Shown here piece by piece: positions 47,142-57,381 of a stretch of DNA of 64,000 bases. The notes beneath the pieces are model-generated. The model was not told the DNA's origin and made no database searches. It saw only the letters and a list, made by a program, of their open reading frames with translations. A program made the translations under genes and the position numbers. Source of the DNA: Nitrospira sp. (GTDB lineage: Bacteria; Nitrospirota; Nitrospiria; Nitrospirales; Nitrospiraceae); NCBI GenBank assembly GCA_005116745.1, contig SWDS01000002.1, positions 318,211 through 382,210 on the forward strand, written 5' to 3'. How positions within the stretch are numbered: the stretch's first letter is position 1; every line of letters begins with the position of its first letter.

Positions 47142-47678
47142 TCACCGTTTTGCTCTTCCTACTGCCCGCCGATTTTGGCTTGAAGACTTTTGATTTTCCA
47201 ACTTTTCAACATTCCCTCTTATCTTCCTCATTACCATCACCATCTCGATCGCGGACTTCGCCGCCTCGCCGCCTCGGTTGAACTTCTTCGTATCCGCGCG
47301 CTCCACGGCCTGCGCCACCGTCTCAGTGGTCAACACACCAAAGATGATCGGTACATCGGTGTCCACGGCCGCTTGCCCGACACCACGGCTAACTTCGGTA
47401 CAGATATACTCGAAATGCGGGGTGTCCCCACGGATCACCGCCCCCAAGCAAATCACCGCATCAAACCGGCCTGACTTGGCCATGGTGCGCGCGACCAGCG
47501 GAATTTCAAACGCGCCCGGTACCCGCACGACCATAACAGCCTCTTGCGGAACACCATGGGCCGTCAGTGTCTCCTCACAAGCATGCAGCAGTCTGCTCGT
47601 GACCTGCGCATTGAACTTCGCAGCCACGATGCCGAACCTGAATCCAGCCGCGCGGCGTGAGCCCTTTCTAAGTGTCAT
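47142..47678 (-). CDS. ribH: 6,7-dimethyl-8-ribityllumazine synthase
   Basis: 178 residues from the ATG at 47678; an ATG at 47699 would add seven. It catalyses the penultimate riboflavin step. Conserved parts are [50 protein letters not shown] with the catalytic His, and [18 protein letters not shown]. The C-terminus has a ~25-residue Lys/Arg/Ser-rich extension ([17 protein letters not shown]) not usual in the family. It lies between ribBA and nusB. Confidence 0.95.
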   Translation of the reverse strand: MTLRKGSRRAAGFRFGIVAAKFNAQVTSRLLHACEETLTAHGVPQEAVMVVRVPGAFEIPLVARTMAKSGRFDAVICLGAVIRGDTPHFEYICTEVSRGVGQAAVDTDVPIIFGVLTTETVAQAVERADTKKFNRGGEAAKSAIEMVMVMRKIRGNVEKLENQKSSSQNRRAVGRAKR

Positions 47679-47749
47679 AGGAAGATAGCACGTGTGCATG
47701 TCTCACGATGTGACCCGTAACCGATGTGGCCCCTGAAACGTTGCGATGG

Positions 47750-48958
47750 TTACACCTTTTTGAGAAGATGCCCCAGCTTCATTTTTTTGGTCCGAAGATA
47801 TCGGACATTGGCGGCACGCGGGGCCATTTCGATTGGAACCCGTTCGACAACCTTGAGGCCATATCCTTCGATTCCAACGATCTTCCGTGGATTATTCGTA
47901 ATCAACTTGATCTGTTGCAGGCCGAGATTCGCCAAAATTTGAGCCCCAACCCCATAGTCGCGGAGATCCGCCTTAAAGCCCAGCTGCAGATTGGCTTCGA
48001 CCGTGTCACTACCCTTATCTTGAAGTCCATACGCCTTAATCTTGTTCAGTAACCCGATTCCACGGCCTTCTTGATTGAGATAGAGCAAGACGCCTCGCCC
48101 TTCCTTCTGAATGACCTCCATCGCGGAGTGCAATTGATCCCGGCAGTCGCACCGCAGTGATCCTAACGCGTCAGCCGTCAAACATCCGGAATGGACACGC
48201 ACGAGGGTCGGCGCCCCACCATCGACCGAGCCCTTCACCAACGCAATGTGCGTCACTCCGTCGATCTGATTCTCGAACGCCACCGCTTCAAAATCGCCGA
48301 ACGTCGTCGGCAACCGCGCACTCGCCATCCGCTTGACGAACGTTTCCCGTCGCATGCGGTATTCGATCAAGGCCTTCACGGTCACCATCTTCATCTTATG
48401 GAGCTTGGCAAACTTTGTCAGCTCAGGAACCCGAGCCATAGTACCGTCGGCATTCATGATCTCGCAGATCACCCCGGCAGGCCGGAGACCCGCGAGCCTG
48501 GCCAAGTCGACAGACCCCTCGGTTTGCCCAGCCCGGCGGAGCACTCCGCCGATTTGCGCCTTGAGCGGAAACACATGACCAGGTCGCGCAAGATCCATCG
48601 GCTTGGTCTTGGGGTCAATCGCCACGTGAATAGTCTTCGCTCGATCGGCCGCTGAAATTCCCGTCGTGATGTCTCTTCGCGCATCGATCGAGACGGTAAA
48701 GGCAGTGCCAAAGGTGGCGGTATTTTCGGACGCCTGCTGCGGCAACTGCAGTTCCTCAACGCGCTCGGGTGTGAGGGCCAGGCAAATCAGTCCGCGCGCA
48801 TGCTTGGCCATGAAGTTGACGGCCTGCGGAGTGACTTTTTCTGCAGCAATAACCAAATCCCCTTCATTTTCACGGTCTTCATCGTCGACCAGGATAATGA
48901 ACTTCCCCTTCTTAATATCTCGGATGGCGTCTTCGATATGGTTGAACGGCGTGGGCAT
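47750..48958 (-). CDS. ribBA: Bifunctional DHBP synthase / GTP cyclohydrolase II
   Basis: 402 residues. The N-terminal half (to about 205) is 3,4-dihydroxy-2-butanone-4-phosphate synthase with acidic loop [12 protein letters not shown]. The C-terminal half is GTP cyclohydrolase II, with zinc ligands in [20 protein letters not shown] (Cys-x10-Cys-x-Cys) and [20 protein letters not shown]. Together they supply both precursors of riboflavin. It begins the run ribBA-ribH-nusB-pur. Confidence 0.96.
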   Translation of the reverse strand: MPTPFNHIEDAIRDIKKGKFIILVDDEDRENEGDLVIAAEKVTPQAVNFMAKHARGLICLALTPERVEELQLPQQASENTATFGTAFTVSIDARRDITTGISAADRAKTIHVAIDPKTKPMDLARPGHVFPLKAQIGGVLRRAGQTEGSVDLARLAGLRPAGVICEIMNADGTMARVPELTKFAKLHKMKMVTVKALIEYRMRRETFVKRMASARLPTTFGDFEAVAFENQIDGVTHIALVKGSVDGGAPTLVRVHSGCLTADALGSLRCDCRDQLHSAMEVIQKEGRGVLLYLNQEGRGIGLLNKIKAYGLQDKGSDTVEANLQLGFKADLRDYGVGAQILANLGLQQIKLITNNPRKIVGIEGYGLKVVERVPIEMAPRAANVRYLRTKKMKLGHLLKKV

Positions 48959-49033
48959 AGAGCGACTAATCTAGCATTTCAGACTGAAGCTTGAATATGA
49001 TTTTTTTAGGAATTGATCGAGGATCGAAAGATC

Positions 49034-50236
49034 TCATGCGGACAGTTCAGTCGGCGAAGACCGGTTGGCCCGCAACGCGACGATCACAGTACCCCAGGCA
49101 CACACCGTGAACCCAGCAAACAGCCAGAGCCCAGACTCGTAGCTTCCCGAAAGCCCCTTCATCGTCCCGATGACTATCGGTAGCAAAAATCCGCCGATGG
49201 CCCCCGACGCCCCAACCACACCAGACGCCAACCCGATGTCCTTGGGAAACCATTCGGCGACCAGCTGGAACACCACGCCGTTGCCGAATCCCATCGCCGC
49301 CGTTGCCACCACCATCATCACAACCGCCATAGTTTGCGAAGGGCTGATCACCGCCACCACCGCCCCCGCGATCACCGGCAGAACATAATAGAGCGTCTGC
49401 AGCCCCCCTTGCCGATCTGCGACATAGCCGCCGACCGGACGGATCACACTCCCCATAAGCCCGCACAAGGCCGCCACTGCACCAGCCTCTATCGCGTCGA
49501 TCCGATAGACATCGTGCAGCACCAGCGGGAGCACACTGCACAGGCCCACGAAACCGCCAAACGTGACCGCATAAAGGAACGAAAGCCAATAGGCCAACCG
49601 GCGGTGAATCAACTGTACCGCATGGTACCACCACGCCACGACACGGGTATCCGCAACTGGCCTGCTTCGTGGCACCGCGATCACGAATCCGACCGTCGTC
49701 ATGGCCACCACGCAGGCCATAAGACCGCAGATCTGATGCCAATCCATCGCGGCAGCCCAGCGCGGCGCCAAGAAGAAAATGAGCACGGTGCCGACATTTC
49801 CCGATGCTGCCAGGCCAAGCACCAGTCCGTGCGCCGACGGAGGATAGGCTCGACTGGCAATCGGAAGTGCTACCGCAAAACTTGCCCCCGCCACACCCAA
49901 ACACATCGAAAAGGCGAGCGCTTCTCCGTACCCAGTGACACCGAGCCACCCCCAGCACAACACCAGACACTCCATCACAAGAATGGCCACGGCCGTGGGC
50001 CGCGCTCCGAGCCAATCCGCGCTCCATCCGGCTACTATCCGTAACACCGCCCCGCCGAGTAACGGCAGGGAGACGAGCCAGGCGATCTCGGTTTCGTTCA
50101 GCTGCAGCGCCGCCATGAGCGGAAGGCTCATCGCCCCGACGAGCAACCAGACCATGAAACTGACTGTCAGGTGTAACCACGCCCCCGCCAGCGACGGCCA
50201 ATGACCGCTTTTCAGAATGCTCCAGATCTCAGACAC
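49034..50236 (-). CDS. MFS nitrate/nitrite transporter, NarK/NasA-like
   Basis: 400 residues from a GTG, with twelve hydrophobic segments. Nitrate/nitrite porter signatures are recognisable in each half: FAVALPIASRAYPPSAHGLV ... GLAASGNVGTV near residue 125, and MGFGNGVVFQLVAEWFPKDI ... GLASGVVGASGAIGGFLLP near 325. IVAGWSADWLGARP is the MFS loop 2-3 motif. In a nitrite oxidiser such a carrier would move nitrite in or nitrate out, but direction is not readable. It is divergent from rpoH and ends 76 bases after the ribBA start region. Confidence 0.82.
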   Translation of the reverse strand: MSEIWSILKSGHWPSLAGAWLHLTVSFMVWLLVGAMSLPLMAALQLNETEIAWLVSLPLLGGAVLRIVAGWSADWLGARPTAVAILVMECLVLCWGWLGVTGYGEALAFSMCLGVAGASFAVALPIASRAYPPSAHGLVLGLAASGNVGTVLIFFLAPRWAAAMDWHQICGLMACVVAMTTVGFVIAVPRSRPVADTRVVAWWYHAVQLIHRRLAYWLSFLYAVTFGGFVGLCSVLPLVLHDVYRIDAIEAGAVAALCGLMGSVIRPVGGYVADRQGGLQTLYYVLPVIAGAVVAVISPSQTMAVVMMVVATAAMGFGNGVVFQLVAEWFPKDIGLASGVVGASGAIGGFLLPIVIGTMKGLSGSYESGLWLFAGFTVCAWGTVIVALRANRSSPTELSA

Positions 50237-50392
50237 GCCCGACCTCCGGATGGATGGCAGTCACTCACTATAGGGGAGCCGCTTTGAGAGGCGCAAGCGA
50301 ACACCATCTACGGGAGAGACTGACGAGCCTCTCCCCCACCGGGGCAGAACAGGCGCTACCCGTGGTGCCCACTTCCTCCTGTAAGACAGCCT

Positions 50393-50420
50393 TTGTGCCG
50401 TTCAGTCATTCTGTTATAGT
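50393..50420 (+). promoter_or_regulatory. Promoter of rpoH
   Basis: TTGTGC, 16 bases, TATAGT. The predicted start of transcription is only about six bases before the ATG at 50433, which would leave no room for a ribosome site there. Confidence 0.45.
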
Positions 50421-50432
50421 CACGCTCGTATC

Positions 50433-51437
50433 ATGAACCGTCATGACCATTCACAGGAGGAAATGGGCGACGCCCTAGAACCAGAAATCCTCGAACCCTC
50501 CGATGATGAGATCGTCGAGGCCGAAGCTGCACCGGTGGTATTGGATATCCCAGCCTCTGATGGACGGCAGCCCGCTGACACCATGGCCGTGGTGCCGGTC
50601 ACGGCCTTACAGCAGTACCTTGCCGAAGTCCGCCGATACCCCTATCTGTCAAAGGAAGAGGAACTTCAGCTTTTCCAGGAGTATCACACCCACGGCAGCC
50701 GTGAAGCAGCCGTCAAGCTCATCATGGCGAACCTGCGCGTGTCGGTCTCGATTGCCGGCGAGTACCTCCATACCGGGGCTGACCACATGGATTTGATTCA
50801 AGAAGGCAACGTCGGCCTGATGCAAGCCATCAAGAAATTCGACCCTTCGAAAAACGTGCGCTTCTATGCCTACGCCGCCTGGTGGTCACGGGCCTATATT
50901 CTCCGGTACCTCCTGCACACTTTTCGACTCGTCAAGATCGGGACCACGCAGGATCAGCGAAAGCTGTTCTATAACCTCAAAAAGGAAAAGGCGAAGCTCG
51001 AGCGGGAGGGCTTCGCGCCAGACACGAAATTACTCGCGGATCGTCTGAATGTGCGTGAGCGCGATGTGGTTGAAATGGATCAGCGCCTGGGCAACTGGGA
51101 GCTCTCACTCGACCAGCCGATCGGTGAAGACCAGGAATATACCCTGTTGGACGTCTTGCCCTCCCATCAAGAACCGGCAGACGAACAACTCGCCGATCAT
51201 CAGCTGAAGACCCTCTTCAGGGCCAAGCTTGCCGAGTTCATCAAGACCCTGGAAGAACGAGACGAAGATATTCTCAGAAATCGCATTCTGTCCGACCAGC
51301 CCCTAACCTTGGATGATCTGGGCGACAAATACGGGATTACCAAGGAGCGGACCCGTCAACTGGAAGCTCGCATCATCAAACGCCTCCGTGACTACATCAA
51401 AAAAGACATTAAAGATTTTGATCGCTTGCGGGTATGA
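50433..51437 (+). CDS. rpoH: RNA polymerase sigma factor RpoH-like (sigma-32)
   Basis: 334 residues. An acidic N-terminus of ~60 residues is followed by region 1.2/2 (LQQYLAEVRRYPYLSKEEEL, DLIQEGNVGLMQAIKKFDPS, FYAYAAWWSRAYILRYLL). The RpoH box variant QRKLFYNLKKEK, diagnostic of heat-shock sigma factors, is near residue 175. Region 4 ends with LTLDDLGDKYGITKERTRQL. The start may instead be the Met at 50463, which has AGGAGG only two bases upstream, whereas the first ATG has no ribosome site. It lies directly upstream of groES. Confidence 0.9.
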   Translation: MNRHDHSQEEMGDALEPEILEPSDDEIVEAEAAPVVLDIPASDGRQPADTMAVVPVTALQQYLAEVRRYPYLSKEEELQLFQEYHTHGSREAAVKLIMANLRVSVSIAGEYLHTGADHMDLIQEGNVGLMQAIKKFDPSKNVRFYAYAAWWSRAYILRYLLHTFRLVKIGTTQDQRKLFYNLKKEKAKLEREGFAPDTKLLADRLNVRERDVVEMDQRLGNWELSLDQPIGEDQEYTLLDVLPSHQEPADEQLADHQLKTLFRAKLAEFIKTLEERDEDILRNRILSDQPLTLDDLGDKYGITKERTRQLEARIIKRLRDYIKKDIKDFDRLRV

Positions 51438-51565
51438 CATCCCAGTGACCCCGCCCCCACCAGATAGAATACTCCTAGAATGTTGATTTCCCAATAGGTT
51501 AGAACAAAGAGATCCCTGCAGCGGCGCGGGTGATCGGGGACAATAAAAATCCCTTATTCCCCCTC

Positions 51566-51593
51566 TTGACTTAGGGGAACGAAGGCCTATCTC
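51566..51593 (+). promoter_or_regulatory. Promoter upstream of groES
   Basis: TTGACT, 16 bases, TATCTC, about 100 bases before the groES ATG. The CTTGAC start could also be part of a sigma-32-type -35 element, but the typical CCCCAT -10 is not seen. No CIRCE inverted repeat is present. Confidence 0.4.
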
Positions 51594-51694
51594 TACTTTT
51601 GAGTCGCAGGCTGCCTGGATCGAACAAGTTCAGCCAAACTCTTTACAACCGTCAACACCTAACGAGTTCACTTTCATCAGGAGGAGGTTCTGCC

Positions 51695-51994
51695 ATGGGT
51701 ACAGCTGAGAAGGAAAAGAAGAACATTGCCAAGGGGTTTCAGCCTTTGGGTGAACGAGTGTTTGTCACCTACACCGAGGAATTGGATCGGACCGCCGGTG
51801 GGATTTATGTGCCGGATTCAGCGAAAGAGAAGCCACAACGAGGCGTGGTCCAGGCAGTCGGAAAGAAAGTGGAGAACGTCAAGATCGGCGATCACGTCCT
51901 GTTCGACAAGTATTCTGGCAGCAAGCTTCGGATTGAGGACGAAGAGTGCTTGATCCTCAAGGAAGAAGACATCCTGGGCGTCTTTACGGCTTAA
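51695..51994 (+). CDS. groES: Co-chaperonin GroES
   Basis: 99 residues from the ATG at 51695, with AGGAGG ten bases upstream; the frame is open further upstream but has no homology. GroES caps the GroEL chamber. Family motifs are FQPLGERVFVTYTEELDRTA, GGIYVPDSAKEKPQRGVV (mobile loop and following strand), VKIGDHVLFDKYSG and EDILGVF. A short Lys-rich N-terminus (GTAEKEKKNIAKG) precedes the usual start. groEL follows 104 bases later. Confidence 0.96.
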   Translation: MGTAEKEKKNIAKGFQPLGERVFVTYTEELDRTAGGIYVPDSAKEKPQRGVVQAVGKKVENVKIGDHVLFDKYSGSKLRIEDEECLILKEEDILGVFTA

Positions 51995-52083
51995 TCGCAG
52001 CAGGAAAGTTGGGAACGTTGAAAACGTCGTTCATGACATTTTTAAACTGTTACCCATTCGAACTTTCGCAACTTTAGACTTAA

Positions 52084-53745
<1,662 letters not shown>

Positions 53746-53810
53746 ATTCAGTGCTGAGTCCTAAGGGCTGAGTACTGAGAATTAGTGAAGGGCTGAGAGT
53801 TAAGAGCTTT
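53746..53810. repeat. Short CTGAGnACTGAG-type repeats after groEL
   Basis: Several imperfect copies of a motif reading GTGCTGAGTCC, GGGCTGAGTACTGAG and GGGCTGAGAG stand in succession. Reverse-complement forms occur at 778-800, 1306-1330 and 1369-1380 (CTCAGCACTC, CAGTCCTCAGCACTC). This is a dispersed intergenic motif of unknown role. Confidence 0.45.
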
Positions 53811-53819
53811 CTGCTTGCA

Positions 53820-53857
53820 AAGGGCTCGGTGGGCAACCACCGGGCCCTTCGTGTTTT
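53820..53857 (+). terminator. Rho-independent terminator of groESL
   Basis: A 13-bp stem with one G-T pair (AAGGGCTCGGTGG / CCACCGGGCCCTT) closed by a GCAA tetraloop and followed by CGTGTTTT. Confidence 0.85.
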
Positions 53858-53952
53858 GGTATCTATTGTGAACCGAAATCCACTGCGCAAGAATCAGCAC
53901 TGAAAAACGAGACTCCGACTTTTCACGAGCAGTGGTAGGAACGTTATTCCAG

Positions 53953-54012
53953 GATGGAACGAAGATGCATTTCCCCATCTATGCGGATCGCCACCTGGCT
54001 AACGATCTCCTG
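53953..54012 (+). pseudogene. Fragment of a ribbon-helix-helix antitoxin gene
   Basis: The plus strand reads KMHFPIYADRHLANDLLRP, which parallels LNFPIYVDGPMHKRLERLAK ... LVNQLLKK of the intact gene at 54682-54894 with an internal deletion. It is too short to be functional and appears to be a relic of a related gene. Confidence 0.4.
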
Positions 54013-54064
54013 AGACCGAGCACCTGCATCAGGCAAAGCGACCGGCTCATTTCTGCTCCAAATC

Positions 54065-54093
54065 TTGAATCCCCTCTGTCAACAGGGTATAAC
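54065..54093 (+). promoter_or_regulatory. Promoter of the MazF-type toxin-antitoxin operon
   Basis: TTGAAT, 17 bases, TATAAC. Only eight bases separate the -10 box from the antitoxin ATG at 54102, so the mRNA should start within two bases of the start codon. Confidence 0.6.
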
Positions 54094-54101
54094 CAGCAAG
54101 T

Positions 54102-54287
54102 ATGAAGACCTTGCAGGAAATTGAACAAGCGATTTCCACCCTGCCATTGCCTGATCGGCTTCGCCTCTATAAGGATATGCCGCATTTGATCGCTCTGAAT
54201 GCCGAAGACCTGGACTGGCAGTCGCTGGCCCTCGAAGGTTTCTTCCAGGACGATTCTCCTGACGATCGCATCTATGACCACTTATAG
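54102..54287 (+). CDS. Antitoxin of a MazF/PemK-type pair
   Basis: 61 residues: MKTLQEIEQAISTLPLPDRL, then RLYKDMPHLIALNAEDLDWQ and an acidic FFQDDSPDDRIYDHL end. This short acidic protein type is commonly found directly before MazF/PemK-like toxins and wraps the toxin through its acidic C-terminus. There is no Shine-Dalgarno sequence, in agreement with a leaderless mRNA. Its last 14 bases overlap the toxin gene. Confidence 0.75.
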   Translation: MKTLQEIEQAISTLPLPDRLRLYKDMPHLIALNAEDLDWQSLALEGFFQDDSPDDRIYDHL

Positions 54288-54618
54288 GGTCGGCGACATC
54301 GTTTCCGTGAACTTTCCCTTCGCCGACCTTCATGCGCAAAAGCGTAGGCCCGGTCTAGTGCTTATAAGCGATGATATCGACCTCGTCGTCGCCCGTATCA
54401 CCACGCACTCTCCACGACATCAATCCGATGTCGCACTGACCGGCTGGGCTGCGAGCGGCTTGCCTCATGCATCGACCGTTCGTCTCACCAAGCTCGCCAC
54501 AATAGACCATCGGCTCGTCCATCGTATTGTGGGGCATCTGCACCCGGAAGACATCCGGTCGGTCATCCAAGCCTGGGAGCAATTGACCGCAAGTATCGTG
54601 ACCGCTCTGAGTCGGTAG
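54274..54618 (+). CDS. MazF/PemK-family toxin
   Basis: 114 residues from the ATG at 54274 within the antitoxin end. The family fold is recognisable in YRVGDIVSVNFPFADLHAQK, RRPGLVLISDD, VVARITTH and the later SVIQAWEQL helix. MazF-like toxins cut mRNA at short sequences. The usual conserved Arg after KRRP and the Thr/Ser of the ITTH stretch are present, so it may be active. The order antitoxin then toxin is typical. Confidence 0.82.
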   Translation: MTTYRVGDIVSVNFPFADLHAQKRRPGLVLISDDIDLVVARITTHSPRHQSDVALTGWAASGLPHASTVRLTKLATIDHRLVHRIVGHLHPEDIRSVIQAWEQLTASIVTALSR

Positions 54619-54681
54619 AAACTACAGGGCTGTCCGCCGAGCCACCCCGTTGTGTTTTTTTTCATTACACGATGGCTCAAA

Positions 54682-54894
54682 ATGAAACGGGAATACGATT
54701 TCTCAAGCGCGGTTCGAGGCAAGTTCTTCCGAAAGGGAGCGGAGCTGAATTTTCCTATCTATGTGGATGGCCCCATGCACAAGCGGCTAGAGCGCCTGGC
54801 TAAGAGAAAGGGAAAACCCGTGACGGATCTGGTCAATCAATTGCTCAAAAAAATCTTGAGTTGCCTGCAAACTTGTCGTAGTTTTTTGCACTGA
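54682..54894 (+). CDS. Ribbon-helix-helix (CopG-like) antitoxin-type protein without partner
   Basis: 70 residues from the ATG at 54682; an ATG at 54652 adds a hydrophobic run but lacks homology. MKREYDFSSAVRGKFFRKGA at the start and MHKRLERLAKRKGKPVTDLV ... NQLLKK match the antitoxin type usually paired with BrnT/RelE-like toxins. No toxin gene is adjacent. The C-terminus (ILSCLQTCRSFLH) departs from the expected acidic ending after a run of seven A; one extra A would give NLELPANLS and a stop, so a frameshift in the A-tract is likely. Confidence 0.55.
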   Translation: MKREYDFSSAVRGKFFRKGAELNFPIYVDGPMHKRLERLAKRKGKPVTDLVNQLLKKILSCLQTCRSFLH

Positions 54895-54900
54895 GGGAAT

Positions 54901-55590
54901 TTATGGCCCTTCAGCCATCCATTCCGTGGTTAGCTGTTGCGCCTCGTCCACTTGGGCAGGTGTCATCCGTTTTGTAAGTTCATTACGAAGCTGCTCCCCC
55001 GTCTTTTCGTTCTGTCTTGCTCCCAAGTTGTACCATTTATAGGCCTGGACATAGTCTTGCGTCACCCCGCGCCCATCCTCATACATGGAGCCGAGCTTAA
55101 CGAAGGCTAAGCCATGCCCTTGTTTCACAGCCAACAGAAACCAGAAGACTGCTGCTTTATCATCCTTTTGGCATCCTAAACCATTGGAATACAGCGTCCC
55201 CAGATTCACCTGCGCATCCGCACTACCTTGAAGAGCAGCTTTCTCGTACCACAGACAGGCTTGGGTATAGTCCTGCCTTCCACCCTGCCCACTATAGTAC
55301 AGCCGAGCAAGGTTATACTGTGCTTCTACGTTTCCTTGTACAGCCGCCTTCTCAAAAAACTTCCTGGCTAACCCATAGTCCTGTGCAACCCCACGCCCAT
55401 TGAGATACAGCCATCCAAGACTTACTTGTGCTTGCGCATGACCCCCTTCAGCTAATGCACGCCACTCCTGCACTGCGACCGCATAGTTCCCAGCTTTGTA
55501 CGCATCCAACCCGGACGAATAGTCGGCACAGATACCACTTGAAAGACAAGTCATCGACATCGCAAGAGCCATCGGGACTATTGCGCGCAT
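54901..55590 (-). CDS. Secreted Sel1-repeat protein
   Basis: 229 residues from the ATG at 55590 (MRAIVPMALAM); an upstream start at 55629 is possible. The signal peptide ends near SGICADY. At least five Sel1-like repeats follow, each with A...LG..Y..G.GV.(Q)DY..A..W: AQVSLGWLYLNGRGVAQDYG, AQYNLARLYYSGQGGRQDYT, AQVNLGTLYSNGLGCQKDDK and AFVKLGSMYEDGRGVTQDYV. These solenoids mediate protein contacts in the periplasm. The partner is unknown. Confidence 0.85.
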   Translation of the reverse strand: MRAIVPMALAMSMTCLSSGICADYSSGLDAYKAGNYAVAVQEWRALAEGGHAQAQVSLGWLYLNGRGVAQDYGLARKFFEKAAVQGNVEAQYNLARLYYSGQGGRQDYTQACLWYEKAALQGSADAQVNLGTLYSNGLGCQKDDKAAVFWFLLAVKQGHGLAFVKLGSMYEDGRGVTQDYVQAYKWYNLGARQNEKTGEQLRNELTKRMTPAQVDEAQQLTTEWMAEGP

Positions 55591-55707
55591 GAGAAATCTC
55601 CTGCATAACGATCTCGCAAGAGAGACCAACGTTGTGCAAGCTCTGTTGGTGCGATAAGATGATTCGATGGATGCGGGGACACACTGCAGAAGCGAATACC
55701 CTGTCGC

Positions 55708-56151
55708 ATGAAACCCCTACGATCGTATACCAACAGTATAAGCTTACCACGCGATCCTCAAAGCACCAGGCCATGGAGGCTCTGCGTCACCATGGGCCTG
55801 CTCATGCTGTCTGGGTGTGGGTTCTTACTGCACGGCGAAAAGCAGGACATCACGTTCGACTCAAAACCGCCCGGTGTGACGGTGACACTCGACAATGCCA
55901 CGCAATTCACCACGCCCCACACCATCGCGTTGACCCGATCATCAAATCATCAGGCTCTCTTCAAGAAAGAAGGGTATGAAACGCAACGCATCTTCATCAG
56001 ACACGAATTCCTTATCGGCCCTGCGATCGTCGGGAATATTCTTCCACTCTTTCCGGTCGGCTTGGCCATCGACGTGATGACAGGGGCCGCATGGGGGTTC
56101 GAGCGCGACTACCACGCTGTGGACATGACGAAATCAAGGGGGCGGCCTTGA
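55708..56151 (+). CDS. PEGA-like lipoprotein
   Basis: 147 residues; the ATG at 55792 (MGLLMLSGCGFLLHG), which starts directly at a lipoprotein signal with lipobox LSGC, is the more probable start. The mature part ITFDSKPPGVTVTLDNATQF ... HTIALTRSSNHQALFKKEGY fits the small PEGA-type beta-sandwich (V.V.G. then PL.....G....v....GY). A hydrophobic hairpin (AIVGNILPLFPVGLAIDVMT) follows. It is coupled to the next gene through an overlapping stop and TTG start. Confidence 0.7.
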   Translation: MKPLRSYTNSISLPRDPQSTRPWRLCVTMGLLMLSGCGFLLHGEKQDITFDSKPPGVTVTLDNATQFTTPHTIALTRSSNHQALFKKEGYETQRIFIRHEFLIGPAIVGNILPLFPVGLAIDVMTGAAWGFERDYHAVDMTKSRGRP

Positions 56152-56846
56152 TAGCCCCCTCACGGTGGCCCCGCATAGGCTGGCTCGAGAGTTGCTGGCT
56201 TCTGATGGCCGGATTAGCCTCATTCAGCTGTGCCGGATCCCAGCCTTCCACTTTCCCGAGTACGCAGCCACTCGAAGCCAGCCAGGATCATCATGGCATT
56301 CAATTCAACACGATAGCCTCACCTCCTCTTCCAATAAAGCTCGCGCCTGGGTCGAAAATCGGTCTCCTCCACGAAGATCATGATGAGGCTGATCAATTTG
56401 TACGGGTTGCTCTCGAACACACCATCTTCTCGATCAAAGCGTCGATTCCGAGCCTGATCGTCGTGGAACGACGCAGCATAGGCGATATCGAGCGAGAGTT
56501 TCGCTTCCAGGCTAGTGGGAAGGTCAAGGATCAAGAACTAGCCAAGATCGGACATTTTTTAGGTTTGGACTACGTGGTGGTCTTCGATGCGCTGTACCAG
56601 GACTTGAACGAACTCTATGGCCTCCGAAACCAGATCGACACTTGGGAAGTGACGCTTCCGGTAAAGATCATTGCCGTGAACACAGCCGAGGTCAAACTCT
56701 TCTGCCTCGCGACTGCCAAGGCGAATGTAGGGAGACAGATGACTGCTGCGGAAGTACGACTACTGAATCAGAAAGCCCTCAGCATGGCAACCACGCTGGT
56801 CAACCAGTGCCTGTCCGCCTCATTGCAAAGCAGGCCCACGCAGTAG
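56148..56846 (+). CDS. Lipoprotein with CsgG-like domain
   Basis: 232 residues from a TTG that overlaps the preceding stop (TTGA) and has AAGGGGG upstream; the frame is open upstream but within the previous gene. The signal ends in a lipobox (LASFSC). The mature part resembles the nucleotide-binding-like CsgG/curli-transport fold seen in many Gram-negative lipoproteins: SLIVVERRSIGDIEREFRFQ, DQELAKIGHFLGLDYVVVFD and VKIIAVNTAEVKLFCLATAK. No pore-forming hairpin is evident, so secretion activity should not be assumed. Confidence 0.65.
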   Translation: MIAPSRWPRIGWLESCWLLMAGLASFSCAGSQPSTFPSTQPLEASQDHHGIQFNTIASPPLPIKLAPGSKIGLLHEDHDEADQFVRVALEHTIFSIKASIPSLIVVERRSIGDIEREFRFQASGKVKDQELAKIGHFLGLDYVVVFDALYQDLNELYGLRNQIDTWEVTLPVKIIAVNTAEVKLFCLATAKANVGRQMTAAEVRLLNQKALSMATTLVNQCLSASLQSRPTQ

Positions 56847-56976
56847 GAACCACTGCACCGCACCAATTCATAAAATCTGGTTCAAACACGCACAGATGTG
56901 TGTGGGCACTACAGTAGCGGTGCGAGTCGCACTGGGGAGAGAATCATCCTCTCCCCAGTGGTGCTCCATGCCGTAA

Positions 56977-57309
56977 CTAATACCCGTAGTAATGACCGTA
57001 ATATCGATAGTAGTGATGGCAATTCCGATATTGAGAGTACGAATACAGCAAATTGTTGCAGGTCCAGCCAGGTTGCCAACCGGCTGGTGCCTGCGTTTGC
57101 GGTGGCGGAGTGTTATTCTTAATGGCCTGTTGTAGGTAGGCATCGAGCGCAGCCGCATCACCAGGGTTGAACGGTTTCTCCAACACCCCCTTATTCAGCT
57201 GCTTCTGCATGGCCTCCATATCTTCCTTCTCTCCGGCCCAGAGCACCCCGGCCATCCCGATCGTCAACGCAAGTGCACAGCTGACAATCCCTAGCGCTGC
57301 GCGTCCCAT
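56977..57309 (-). CDS. Small secreted Tyr/His-rich protein
   Basis: 110 residues with GAGGAGA upstream. A signal peptide (LALTIGMAGVLWAGE) is followed by a helical segment (EDMEAMQKQLNKGVLEK), a Pro/Gln-rich linker and a C-terminal 30 residues packed with Tyr and His (LLYSYSQYRNCHHYYRYYGH). Such tails may bind metals or pigments or form aggregates. I do not recognise the family. It follows traT-like on the opposite side of 72 bases, same strand. Confidence 0.55.
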   Translation of the reverse strand: MGRAALGIVSCALALTIGMAGVLWAGEKEDMEAMQKQLNKGVLEKPFNPGDAAALDAYLQQAIKNNTPPPQTQAPAGWQPGWTCNNLLYSYSQYRNCHHYYRYYGHYYGY

Positions 57310-57381
57310 ACTCTCCTCCTTTCAACCAATCGGACCGAGTGAGACATTCGTAAGGATAATTGCATCCTGCCTGAGTCGTCG

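Noticed and set aside
49047..50201. 384-codon open frame overlapping the NarK-like gene in another frame
   Set aside because: Gly/Arg/Cys-rich shadow without hydrophobic pattern; the membrane protein frame has clear family motifs.
51438..51694. CIRCE operator before groES
   Set aside because: No TTAGCACTC-N9-GAGTGCTAA sequence is present.
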